The notes under the pieces: model-generated
Seen by the model: only the letters and a program-made list of their open reading frames with translations
Databases searched by the model: none
What the model was told of the DNA's origin: nothing
From: Lomentospora prolificans
Lineage: Eukaryota; Ascomycota; Sordariomycetes; Microascales; Microascaceae
Assembly (NCBI GenBank): GCA_029532625.1
Contig: JARFXM010000003.1
Span: 1,364,001 to 1,428,000, forward strand
DNA: 64,000 nt
Direction of reading: 5' to 3'
Made by a program: the position numbers and the translations under genes
Part shown: positions 22,009-33,600 of the stretch, one piece after another
Layout of the letters: every line of letters starts with the position of its first letter
How positions within the stretch are numbered: the stretch's first letter is position 1

Positions 22009-22851
22009 TTACAGCTCGCCGAAAATTCGCAGGTTATGTCCACTGCGTAAACTAACAAGTGGGGAATAGAATAGACGGCCGCAATCGGTGGCGCACGCCT
22101 GCCCGGTCTGGACGAAGTGGAACCTGATGCAGTTTGTAAGTAACCATGTCAGCCCGAGCCGGCGCCGGGGTTGTCTCGCCGTTACCGGCCGGGGTGTTAG
22201 GGCCGAGGCGTCCACGCCAATGACGGAGACGCAGACTTAAGACGTCGGCCCAGAGACTGCGGCACTCGGAACCGACTAAAGGGTTCCACACGAGAAGCCG
22301 GGCAAACGTGATTCCGTTTGCGCTGGTGATGGCGCCACGGCTCTCTCCCAACTTGACGAAATAGAACGCCGTCATGATTGTATACCACGCTAGGGTGAAT
22401 GGGAGAGGCTAAAGAGGGCTTCGGGGTAGCATTGAGAACATATTCTGGTCGGATGGTGACTAGAGGGCTTTTTGTTGAGGAGAGCACGCCAGCGTATTCC
22501 GCCTCCCCAGCTTAATCTTCAATCATAACGCCACCAAGGATTGCGCCTGGCGCTTTGATCTGAGCCCCTCTACGTCCCGCTCTACCGTACTAGCCGAGAA
22601 CGCCATTTACCTTGGAGACGTTCCGGAAATGGGTGCGGGTTCGCGCGAAATGTGTTTGCACATACTTGCAATAACCTTCACTAAGGAAGGGCTGGTAGGA
22701 TCTGCTGTTAGGTACTTGAGTGTGACGCGGCCTTCCACAGTCCGTCCATTTCAGGGTAAAGTCCTCCCCTGGTATTGAATCAACCACGCTATTTTGCCAC
22801 AGATATCACCAAGCAAGAACCGATCAAGACTTCAAGAAGCAAAGCCTGCAT
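22009..22851 (-). pseudogene. Broken LysM-domain protein gene
   Basis: Minus-strand stretches carry LysM-domain sequence in two frames. In one frame (22375 down to about 22240) there is FYFVKLGES, then ITSANGITFARLLVWNPLVG and SECRSLWADV, the conserved core and end of a fungal LysM repeat ('WNPAVGxxCxxLW'). The frame then shifts, and the expected continuation CVSVIGVDAS appears in a second frame, followed by NCIRFHFVQTGQACAT, the start of another LysM repeat, which soon loses similarity and meets a stop at 22009. At least one conserved Cys of the first repeat is replaced by Arg (GESRG). Upstream, an ATG at 22851 begins a 20-codon signal-peptide-like stretch (MQALLLEVLIGSC) that ends in TAG; including it is tentative. 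Fungal LysM proteins bind chitin at the wall or in plant tissue. I read this as a dead gene, not a functional one. Confidence 0.6.
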
Positions 22852-24168
22852 TCTCTGAGACGAAAGAATGGTGGTGGAGAGTTGAATCAAGGTTTTTGAA
22901 GTGACTGACGGCGGGGTCACTGGTTCCGGGCCAGGGAAAGGTAAAAGTTGAATTGTGCTGGGGATGGGGAGGCGATCCACAGAAGCGATGTTTACAAGAG
23001 CGCTTGGGTATGTCTTCAATGTATCGATACTCTTGAGGGATTGACTAACCGCTTGTGCTCGTTCGTAGGGACCGAGGCTCGCCGCGGCTGAGCATTGGCC
23101 AAGGCTTGGAGCGAGTTTGAAGAGTTATTGATATTACGCAAGATGCAGCATCTCAGGCCATATATTCCACCCCAAACTGTGTGGTATTAGCCCTGCCGAG
23201 GATTGTCCTTCCCAGTATCCAGAGCAGACACGAGAGATAATCATACATAGCGAGCTTGTCTGCTAGTCGATGACGTTCTCGGTAGCTTAAGGTCTATATT
23301 TCACACGTACATCCATCTCATTCCATAAGTAGAACCACCCTCAGGGACCAGACGCGACCCCAGTTCTCCGTCTCTCTCAGCTTTTGCCCTTCTGGAACCT
23401 AGTGACATACCCAAGGGATATTTTACTCTTTACTTAGAAAGTAAGGTATCGAAGCCTAGCGAAGCTCTACCCACCCTACCGAAGTGCATGTACAGATCTC
23501 TGAGAAAGCGCATCAAACTCGGCAAACGGTTGGGATCGCCAACGACGAGGGATCGAAGATGGATAGGACTCGGAAATAAGTTTGAATGGGCCCACCCGCC
23601 TCTTTCCGACTTCGTCTTGGGTCTTATCGGCTTCGCTATTGCACCCTTGACGCTCTATTGCCGCCCCCTCTCGTTGACTCTTTTCCCCTTTCGAGAGTTC
23701 CTGAGCTGGCTTATTTTGAGGCCCACTTTGTCGAGAAATGCGAATTTTTTCGGTGGAGGGTTTCCTCGGCTTGGTTCGAAGTCTGGCCCGTTTCTCGACT
23801 ACAGGTAGTAGCAGGAGCCCAAGTTTCAGAGGAGAATGGCTCTCATATAATGCCAACCTGAGCGCCGGGGACATGAAAGGCTGAGGAAATGGTAGAACCT
23901 CGACGTATTAATGCGAGAAAGACGAATCGTTTCTTGTCGCTTCTCGCCAGTATTCTCGTGTAAGAAACTGAGAACACTTATCACTAGGATATATGCCTAT
24001 CTCCCGTTGAATCGTATTCACGATCAACACCTCCGAACATCAACGAGTCAGTTCCTAATACCTCGCAGGACTTCCCGAGGCCATCTTTGGAGCATACGGT
24101 TCGAGGACCTGTGGCCGGAGAGCATCTAAGTGAAAATTTGACTTCTTAAAGTAAGGGGCTATGTGCTA

Positions 24169-24199
<31 letters not shown>

Positions 24200-25996
24200 C
24201 ATAACGGGAGAGCAGAAGATCGTCAGTCCAGACATTATATTCTTCATGTATGGTCAGCCGGCTTGGTTCCTCAGGATTCCAATTGTAGCAGATCGAGTTT
24301 TCCTCGTACTGGAATTAGGGGTAGAATTACGTCCAGAGTTTACTGTCAGCACTTCTGTCTCAGTCATAGCAGTGCGTTGCGAGGCGCGGATCATCCCAAG
24401 CTTCTAGGTGTCCTCCGTGCGCTCACTTGGCCAGATTCGACTGATGCGTAGTCTAACGGAGTTGAATCCCTGGTAGTTCCCTCTGGGGGTATAGAAAGAG
24501 AGATATCCCGCCCAAGATCAGCGATAATATCCTAAATAGCGGCTAGCTCAATGGGTTTCCCCCAAGTAGAAAGTATTCATGACTTCCTCCGTTAGAAGGG
24601 TTCGACACGCAAAAGTTTTGCAAGTTCCGGAAGTAGGTCATACGGTATTCGAGACTGACTGGGCTCCTGGCAGAAGTCAGTATTCTTCTTTCGGGCATAA
24701 TTCCGAGTCACTGCTTTCGATCAAGCGAGATAAAGAGATTCTAGGACGTGAAGTTCTGCTGCTCTCAAAGATATCCATCCCCGGCGAGGATGGACTAAAC
24801 TCGAAGCTGTTGTCTTTTGGCTGGCTTCTCGGCTGATATCACTGCTGCAAGTAGCGTGCTTGGAGAATACGGCTGTGTGGTCCGGGACCTAGAGGCTTTG
24901 AAAGAATGCGGTTCATCACAGCCATTTCAAGTCTAGTAACTTTGCTATAATTCTTGTGAGTTCATCATGGTAGACTGGACCGTAGGTCCTTCCCGTTGAA
25001 CTCGGACAAAACTTTGTTTAGGCCTAGGGACCTGCCGGCTCGGAACAACCAAGTTGGCTACTCCGATGATCTCCTTAGCTTGGAAGAGTTCTGCAGGTCT
25101 GCCTCCGGGTTGCTTCGCTTCCAGGCTGAGGGAGCTGCCCCAACTGTAAAGCTTCCTAGTGGTCCTTGGAAACTTTGTTCGAATCAATTGAAATGACTCG
25201 GAGACGTCGAAAGGTGGGTTGAGCTCCGCGACCGGACAAAGGCTCGCCGACATGCGCACAACATCACCTAGCACGATGCAATGTTGATGTGGTGAGATTC
25301 GTCCAGTTGCCCATCCTCAATCATACGTCGGCCGGAACCAAGGCTCAACTCGTCGACCGACACTCATTTGGCGTGGACCTCTAGCTCTTTAGCCATCGCC
25401 AAAAAGCACGCACACCTTGAAGGGACTCGAAGATAGGAAGGGATCTCATTTGTGGGTTTCGCGTGGGCTATTATGGCATGGGTACGTGCGTGAGATAGTT
25501 GAATTAAATTCTTGGGCGAGCGTCGTCCCCGTCACCATCAACCGAGCCAAGGGCCCAAAGAATTTAGAGAGATGATGAGTATCAAAAAACCCACGAGGCT
25601 CAAATAAGCGACGAGATTTGTCCACGATCCCCCCGCGCCCGATGTCATCGTCTGTCCACTTTTTCCCTCCTCGCAGCCTTGGGGTGCACAAAGCGGTATA
25701 TGGCCTCGCGTAGGCAACCTTGTCTCGGTCATTGGATTCGGAAAGGTCAGCAATGGTTCCCGCAGCTCCCGCGCGCGGAACCAGTTAAAGTTGGCCAAAC
25801 AACCCACCCCGCGACCTTGAGGTTCCTGGCCTTCCTCTGCAGCCCCACACGAGTTGCGGTGGCATTCTGGGCAGAAGGTGCATCATGGCTGCATCTCGAC
25901 GGCTTCGAGAAGCATGGATCATCCCGCGAGCCGAGCGTCGGAGGGGCTGTATGCCGGTGATCCTAGCATGGTGCGGGCTAGAGGGGAGTGTAAGAA

Positions 25997-26033
<37 letters not shown>

Positions 26034-27363
26034 AAGAGCGCCATCGACGCCAAGCGAGCGGCAGGAGTGCGAGAGCAGGTGAGAAGCTTGGACGCCCTGG
26101 CAAAGATATGGTAACACTCGGATTACGTGGACAAAGCCTTTCAGAGGCCTTTGTTTATCTACCAATGGCACCCCACATGCCTGCGTGAGCCGTTCTAGGC
26201 AAGATGCCACGATGCACCGCACCGCCAAAAGAGCATATGCTCCAGGGCTGGGTAGGCTGCGCGGGGGAAACTCTCTCAATACGGAAGACGGGTGGTAGGA
26301 GGTCGCCGTGATCCGACAGAGATAGCGAGCCCACGGGGAGCCGACAAAGGGAGTTGAGGGGATAGGATAAGAGAGTTGCTTATGCCGGCTGGGGATCGTC
26401 GGTTGATGGCCAGGCCCATGTCGAGCTTTGTGCAGCAAGCTGGCCCTCGCAGAAATGGTCCGAAACGGGAAGTTGGATTCTTCGATCGCTGCTGGTCTCC
26501 CCCTGGTTCCACTCTGTGGCTCTTCCTTTCTTTTTGCCTAGCCACCAAGTCTCTCTGCTGCCGGCGGCGACCCTCAGTGAGGTTTGGGGGTGGGTTGTGC
26601 GATTCGCTGCTCGCCTCCAAAAAGCCCGCGATCGATGGTCGCTCCCGCGCGCTAATGCGGTTGATAAGATAACGTGCAAAGATGTCCTTCGCTCACTGGT
26701 TCGCGCCGCCCTCGGGGCGACATGATAATCTTCATCCAAGGGTCGCGCCGCCCCAATTTGCCCCATGCCAGATGTCACCGGCATTTGCAGCCAAGCCTAG
26801 CCAGCCTGCGCGCGCAGGGATGAGGTGCAGATCACCCAGCCAGGCGACGACAAACTGAATCCACTCTTCGTGCATTGTGCCGCAATTGTATCCTCAGTAT
26901 TTCCCTCTTTTCATGTCGTTTTGGTTCCCCTCGTTGGGCAACCTCTCGCGCGCTTCTGGTCTTTGCTGACCCCCTTGCTTTTTTACCTACGGGCACTGGA
27001 TCGGATGGGGAATTAAGATTGGGTATTCAGATGGAGGGCTCATGACGCTGTCCAATCGGACGCCCAAGACGGCCGGGAATGTTCCCAACAGGGGTATCAA
27101 CGCCAGACTGGATGGGACACCGAAGGACATTGGAGGGGCATCACAATAGATCGCAGACCAGGTGCGACGTTGTTGTCAACCAACCCGACCACTGCGTCCT
27201 CATTGGCGTGGTAGTATCTCTTGCATCGAGGCTTCAACTGCCATTTTCGCCAATTGCACCATGTTATCTCGACGCACGCCGGCTTGTCTCCCAACATAGC
27301 AGGAAGAAGAATCAGTGTCTGGGAAGGAAAAAGGAACCGGGAAAAAAAAAAAAGAAAAAGAGA
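22852..27363. other. Gene desert, right part
   Basis: No gene is supportable. Notable items are an A24 run (24176-24199), a GA-rich microsatellite (25991-26038) and several stretches near 24240-25280 that look neither repetitive nor coding. Open frames up to about 217 codons (25785-26438, minus strand) start only at non-ATG codons and show no family resemblance. Confidence 0.5.
25991..26038. repeat. GA-rich microsatellite
   Basis: The plus strand has imperfect (GA)n broken by AAAG units. It is likely to vary in length. Confidence 0.9.
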
Positions 27364-27370
27364 TATAAAA
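27364..27370 (+). promoter_or_regulatory. TATA box of the nuclease gene
   Basis: TATAAAA stands 119 bp upstream of the ATG at 27489, after a poly-A-rich stretch. Confidence 0.6.
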
Positions 27371-27488
27371 GCCATCGTTGTCTCCCCGGCTACCCTATCA
27401 TGTCGTCGAGGAGGGCTCCTTTTAACTAGGGCAGACAATCAAACCTCCCGTCTCGAAGCAAAGAACCCAGTAATAGCCATCTTCCACA

Positions 27489-28411
27489 ATGAAGACTTCC
27501 GCCGTCACCGCCATCATCGCCTGGGGCGCTCTCGCCCTCGCCGCTCCCGCTCCTGCCCCCGTGGCTGACCCCATGCCCGCTCCCACTCCCGTAAGCCTAA
27601 TATGCCGTGAAGAAATGAAGACGAATCATCGTTTTGTCTACAGATTCGACCAAAACTAACCGCTTTCATGCCGTAGCCTGGCATCCCCAGCGAGTCCGCC
27701 GCTCGCTCCCAGCTCGCCGCTCTCACCGTGGCCGCCTCGGGCAGCGGCACCGGGTACAGCCGTGACCTCTTCCCTCACTGGCACACCGTCTCCGGCGCCT
27801 GCAACACTAGGTAAGGCCAGGATTGGACTTACATAGAGACAGAGCAAAACTGACAATGTCTCCAGGGAGTACGTCCTCAAGCGCGATGGCACCGGCGTCG
27901 TCGTGAACTCGGCCTGCACGGCCACCTCCGGCACCTGGAAGTCCCCCTACGACGGCGCGTCCTGGACTGCAGCTTCGGACGTCGACATTGACCACATGGT
28001 CCCCCTCAAGAACGCCTGGATCGTGAGTATCCCTATCCATCATCATTATCCTTGTCTTTTTGTTTTTCTCGTTTTTTCTTTTTTTTTTTTTTTTTTTTCT
28101 TGGGTTCCGGCCTCTCTTGGTGAGGCGTTGCGCTCCGAAACTAACACGACATCCCAAGTCCGGCGCCTCGTCCTGGACCACTGCCAAGCGCGAGCAATTC
28201 GCCAACGACATTGACCGACCCCAGCTCTGGGCCGTCACCGACGACGTCAACTCCAGCAAGAGTGACAAGAGCCCCGACGCCTGGAAGCCCCCCCCTCACC
28301 AGCTTCTACTGCACCTACGCCAAGAGCTGGATCCAAGTCAAGAGCTACTGGGGCCTCACCATCACCTCGGCCGAGAAGTCCGCTCTCTCGTCCATGCTTG
28401 ACTACTGCTAA
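27489..28411 (+). CDS. Secreted HNH-type nuclease (DUF1524) with a C-terminal frameshift
   Basis: Four exons: 27489-27590, 27677-27810, 27866-28022 and 28159 onward. All three introns have good donors (GTAAGC, GTAAGG, GTGAGT) and restore a continuous frame. The N-terminus (MKTSAVTAIIAWGALALAAP) is a signal peptide. Motifs in order are a Tyr-Ser-Arg-Asp segment (GTGYSRDLFPHW), paired cysteines, and DIDHMVPLKNAW, the DUF1524 H-N-H metal site (His of DHMVPL), then QLWAVTDDVNSSKSDKSPDAWKPP. At a run of eight C (28288-28295) the frame is off by one: read as given, it ends at 28401 with about 36 unrelated residues after the C run, while the alternative frame carries family-like C-terminal sequence (TYAKSWI, LTITSAEKSAL) to TAA at 28409-28411. 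The HNH core is before the break. It may be a sequencing error, a strain-specific null or a true altered tail. It converges with the F-box-like gene. Confidence 0.85.
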
Positions 28412-28885
28412 ACCAGCAGTTTCTTTCTTCTCGAGTTTCTTCTCCAGGGAGGCAAGGGAGAGATCGAGACACGCCCGCCGCGGGGGGGGGTGGGAATTTA
28501 AATCTTTGATTCGTTGTTGGGCTTGAGCGCCCGGTTTATACCTTTGTCCAAGGAAGGACGTTCTTTGGGTTTTATTTTCTAGGAATGAATAAATGAAACT
28601 GGTAATCTTCTAAAGTCAATGTTCCCGAAACGAATCGGTACGCGAGTACTGTTCTAAGCCCATGTTCCCGGCATCCATGGATGACTTTCCAAAGACTTTG
28701 CTCTAGGAAAATCTTCCCTTCCCTCGGCGCCAAGGTTCTTGGTTTCGTATATCTCATGTCTCAAACGAATGACAATGGATATCCAGTAAGTGAGAGTGGC
28801 CATCTATCCCGTTTTCCGACGTACCATTCGGCCCCCGCGGGCCCCTAAACCCCTAAAACGTACCGAAAAACACTTTGGACCGCGC
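28412..28885. other. Convergent intergenic region
   Basis: This is the 3' flank of the nuclease and of the minus-strand F-box-like gene. A G run (28484-28490) and GAATGAATAAATGAAA at about 28582 (a possible polyadenylation element for the nuclease transcript) are visible. Confidence 0.5.
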
Positions 28886-29290
28886 CTAAGCCAGCTTCGG
28901 GACGGGCACCAGCCCATCCTCCTCCGACTCCTTCCTCCTCATCACCTCCCGCTCAAAGGCGATCTGGCGCCGGCAACTCTCCGCCAACGTCCTGGTAAAG
29001 TAATCATCCACGCCAACACGGGAAATCGCATCCCTCACCCTGGCAATTGACGCCGGCGAGTCGACCGGTACGAGGCCCAGACGGACCGGGTTCCAGACGG
29101 ACCGGAGGAGGGTGGCCCCGAGCATGAGCTTCCGGCGGCACCTGTAGGCTCTGTAGGTTTGGGCGCATGCCCTGAGGAGGCTGTCGAGGTCTCCGAGGGA
29201 GTGGATGTGGTCGATGAGCTTGAGGTGGAGATCTGCCGGCAGCTGGCTGAGGCTGGCTGGCTTGCGGAGAAGCGCAGTAGACACCTTCAT
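28886..29290 (-). CDS. Small F-box-like protein
   Basis: A single exon encodes 134 residues from ATG at 29290. Residues 13-60 (SLSQLPADLHLKLIDHIHSL, then LDSLLRACAQTYRAYRC) match the pattern of the fungal F-box: Leu-x-x-Leu-Pro, a helix with I/L spacing, a 'DLxSLLRAC' helix and a following Tyr/Arg stretch. The remainder is basic and helical (REVMRRKESEED near the end). F-box proteins usually link a substrate to the Skp1-Cullin ubiquitin ligase; this protein has the N-terminal motif but little room for a substrate domain. No intron is needed. The function is uncertain and the family call is tentative. Confidence 0.6.
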   Translation of the reverse strand: MKVSTALLRKPASLSQLPADLHLKLIDHIHSLGDLDSLLRACAQTYRAYRCRRKLMLGATLLRSVWNPVRLGLVPVDSPASIARVRDAISRVGVDDYFTRTLAESCRRQIAFEREVMRRKESEEDGLVPVPKLA

Positions 29291-30617
29291 GGTTGGGCCG
29301 GAGAGGATTGTGTGAGCGTAGGTGGTAAGATTTGTTCTTGTTGATGTTTAGAAAGGATGGGAAAATAATGTCGTTATCGCTGCGAGCTGTGTGGACGGTA
29401 TGATACGATGCGCACGGAAAAGAAAAGAAAGAAAGGATAGACACGAGGTAGAGAAGCGGCGCCGCAAAAAGACAAATCTGATATCTATGTCTATATAGAA
29501 GGCCGGGCCCGCATGTCATCTGTAATCCGGGCTATTGTATCGATTGGTAGATAGAGAAGCGCCAGTGGAGATCTGGTCCGGAGAGGAAGTCGGCTATGGG
29601 ACTCGTTCTTGCCGTATAAGCGGGATCGCAGCGCGGTGAGAGCAACTTCGCAGACCAGCATTGATAGTTACTCTTTCCTTCTTGAGACTAATTGGTGTTG
29701 ATATTCTAGCGGAACTGGTGATGGCTCAATCAAGCTGAGCTGCTCCAGTTTCGAGTATAGCACGAGTATCTGGATTCGTTTGTGTACATCCTCAATGGTT
29801 CTCTTTGCCTCGGATTCACGCAGCACATTGAGGCCTTCGAGAAAGATTCTAAACATTGAGGGTAGGCCTGGTCCATTAGCGCCTGAAGACGTTAAGAATA
29901 GGCCGTCAACTACGTGGTGACCCATCAATAACCCCCTCCCATGCTGGCCTTGATACCGATTCATACACACCAATTCGAGGTCAAACATAATATAACTCCA
30001 TTCAATCCCTACATCATTACATCTCATTCATACAATAGCGCACAGTCATACCACCAAACACACTGGAGAACAAAGTCAAGACTCAGCGCCATACCAAAGG
30101 AAGCTTAAAAACGACAGTAGTCTGATGAACAAGCCATGGAAGCCCAGAGTTCCATCGTCATCAAAAACAAAGGACAAGGAAGAATTGAAAGGAGTCAAAC
30201 AACAAATAAAATCGAGTGAAATAGCAAAAACAACATTAAAAGTCGTGATAGAAAACATCATACTCTCTCGCTGGGGTATCTATACATGACTTTGCTTGTA
30301 GTAGAGTGGTGTGTCGTGTTGGGATGGATCCAATATGTTGTAGTCTTCTTTCCTTCTCGCTTTCCTTCTAATAAATCTTCACACCTGGGCCGAGCCCCCA
30401 AATAAAACATGTTGCTGTTGTCGTATGTTTGAGAGGAAAAAAGGAAAAAAAAAAAAAAAGAAAAAAAAAAAAAATGAAAAAAGAATTGAAAAAAAAAAAA
30501 AAAAAATGAAAACTCCTTGGTCGCTGTCGTTCTCAAGCCCATTCATGTATCAAGACAACCTTTGCCGCCTTTTTTTTTGTGCTTCTCCACACCATTATTA
30601 GTCTTTCGTATTGTCTA
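29291..30617. other. Intergenic region with a weak minus-strand open frame
   Basis: A minus-strand frame from 30027 to 29668 encodes about 119 residues including FRIFLEGLNVLRESEAKRTI and VHKRIQILVLYSKLEQLSLI, which look like real amphipathic helices; I cannot name a family and it could be the last exon of an unrecognised gene or a relic. A/T-rich runs lie at 30437-30510. The rest is flank. Confidence 0.35.
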
Positions 30618-33600
30618 TCACTCTGCCCCAACCCCAATCTCAGTAGTCTCCTCTCGTTCTCTCTCCCTCTCCTCTCTTTCTCCGTAAATTTCCTTCTTCC
30701 TTGAGTCCGCCTGCTGCAGACAATCCACGTACGTTCTGTACTTCACAATCTCCCGAAGGAGATATGCGCTCTTGCGCTCCCAGTTGGCCATGGCTTTAGC
30801 CGCATTGTGGCCGCGTGGCGAGAACGCTAGTAGCATCGGGCTGCGCAGCTGGTTATGTTGCTGTAGTTCCTCCTCAATGGATCGCACGTACGCCTCGAGC
30901 GTACGCAGCTGCTCCTCCTCACCCTGGTTGCTGGCTCGGAGACTCTGGGTCGGTGGCACCCACTCCGCGATGTGGATCTTGTCACCGGGCAACTTGTGGC
31001 GGGAGCCGCTTCCCGGGCCACCCATCGGGCCAAGGTCAAAGCTGCCCGATCGGTAGCTCCTGCCACTCTGGACGCTAGCTTTGCGGCCGTGGCCATGGCC
31101 AGTGGTCGCGCTGCTTCCGGGTCGCGAGATGCGGCCCGGGTGGTTCACCGACGTCGTCGATTCGTTGATGGCCGTGACGAGCGAGTTATTGACGATGGCC
31201 TCGCTCCATCCATACTCGATGTTGCTGATGCCGCCAATAAGCGGGTGCGTGCTTAATCTGGCGCTCCAATAGTTCGCCGTTGTGACAAACTCCTTGATGA
31301 TTTCAGGGGTGCCCACCTGGAAGAGGTGGACGGCGCCTGTGGGGAGGCTGAGCGCCCACACGTGAGGCCGGCTCCTAGAGTAGCCCGGGGGTGGGAGCGC
31401 GGACGCCAACGTTTGCCTCAGACTGAAAGTGCCGAGGTTGGTGGCATTTTCCTGCCAATTGCCTCCTCCAACTTGGATCGGCATGCCCTTGTTGTGTCGG
31501 GAGGATCGCGTCTTGTTACGTAGAGACTTGTTAGGAGAGAACGAGAAGAGGCTGAGTGTGCCTTTTTGGACAACGGCAAAGACCTCGGTCCAGTTCCTAT
31601 CCTTCGCCTTTCTATCGATTCCGTCGAGGTGGTGCTTGTGGGTAACGATACCCTCCTTGACCCACGGAGGACCGGCGAGCTCGAGCGACTCATCCTCGAG
31701 CAACGGCGCGCCATTTTTATCATCGTTACTCATGATCGAAGGTGCACCACCGCCAGGAATATCCTCCCTTATTATGGCCTGGCTCAAGGCGTTGGCGAAA
31801 CCAATCGACTGCTGGTAATCATTACGGGGCCAGGCCGATCCGAAAGAGTCCATAGACATGGACGTTTGGGTACGTCCGAGCGACTGGCGGCTCCAGGTAG
31901 CGGATGAGGCGGCGGGGCTCCATATCGAATTGCCATCGTCGAAACTTGTTCGGCTCGAGGAGAAGCCCGTGTTGCCGAGTCGATGTCGGGATCGGCTCTT
32001 GGATCCCCACCTGGAATTGTTTGTACGGGAGCTCTCGGCAATCCGGCCACGAAGCGAGGATTGGCTCTCCGAAGGAGCTTTGCTGAGAACGCTAGGCGTT
32101 CGCTTAAGCATGCCCATAACCGAGAGGCTGCTCTGCGAGGCCGGCCCGGTCTGGTACCGGTCAGACTCGGCTCCGAAGAGCGGAAGCCGCTCGTCACGAA
32201 TCGAGGCATATATGTCCTTGAGAACAAGCTCGATTTGGCCTTCCCAAGCCTTGATTGGACCGTCGAAAGGTGCCTTTACTAGGGGGCCGCAGTCGTCCGT
32301 TGGGGCATCAGGCGCGTTGGTATCAGTGCGACCGGGTGGCAAGAAGGAGAGGCGGTTCGAAGACCTCGGCTGATCAGTGGACGGCCTAACTTCCTCAGCG
32401 GCAAGCATGCCGGCCTTGCCGGGCAAGATAGTCGGGCGCTCATACACCTCGGGAGAAGACTCCTCGAGGGCCTGCTGGATAGTTGTCAGCGTGTTCTTGA
32501 CGAACTGACTTCTCGTCATCTTGGACTCAATATCAGCCATGTGAAGATCGGTATTGAGGAGCATGATCGAGTAGCAGATGGTATGGATGACGTCTAAAAG
32601 ATGTTAGTACCGCAAGATAGGGGGTTTGTGCCAGGTTAACTCACCGATGGACTTGAAGCCGTGGTTGGCGTTACACTCGCACCATCGTGCCGAATACGCC
32701 AACAAGATTCTATCCATCTGCTGCGTCTCAGCTCGCATCACGAGACGCCCACAAACCTGCCGAAGCGAGGCAATGATGCTCAGGTCTGTAAAGTCGTACA
32801 AGTCCATGTAGGCACGAAGCGTGCGCTGGCGAACCAGACCTTCAGCGCCCATCCACGCGGCAGCCTTGTCCTTCTGTATAAAGTCTTCATTTCCATCAAA
32901 GATTTTCTGGGCCTTTTGCCTGTCATCATCCGTGGGATCGCCGACAACAAAGTCTGGCTCGTCAATAGGCTGCTTAGAATCGAGATGGCCATTCGTCTTT
33001 GCGATGCGGGCTACGGACTCTTCCGGCGTTAACTCTACGCGAACGCTAGGAGTATTGCTCGGGGAGGTCCTGAATCCGGACGCGGCAGAGTCTGATTGTG
33101 CGCTAACGGATCGAGCTCCCTCAATAGGGAGGGCCAGCGTGGCTGAATTAGGCTCCTCTTCAGAATCGGTGATGTCCAGGGCGGCCCGGATGCGTCGCCT
33201 GATGGGCTTGAAAGTGTCGTCACCACGTCGCTCCTTGTGACGGAGAGGGGCCAGGAGGTGGCCTTCCGCTGCCAGCATTCTTTCGTCGCTCTCAGTCTCC
33301 GCTCCGTTGCCCTCGTCGGTTTCGTCTTCCCTGTCAGTCGCTGCGGGGGTGGTCGTCTTGGACTTCGCCGCGGCCTTGACTCTAGCGGACGGTGTCGCTG
33401 CGAGTTCGAATTCGTTGTCGCTGGGCGGGTCAAGGTTGAGGAAGGAATCATTCCTCGCGTCGGACGAGTGAGGAATGTCGGGAGGAGGCCGGTCAGGCGT
33501 ATCCAGGCGGGGCGATGTAGATGTGCTCAGGTCAGGAGAAGTGGAGGACTTCTGATCGACGGTGCGGATCACGGCCTTGGGGCTAGGCTCGTAGTCTGGC

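Noticed and set aside
25785..26438. 217-codon minus-strand open stretch
   Set aside because: Starts at a non-ATG codon and crosses the GA microsatellite; composition follows the GC-rich local DNA.
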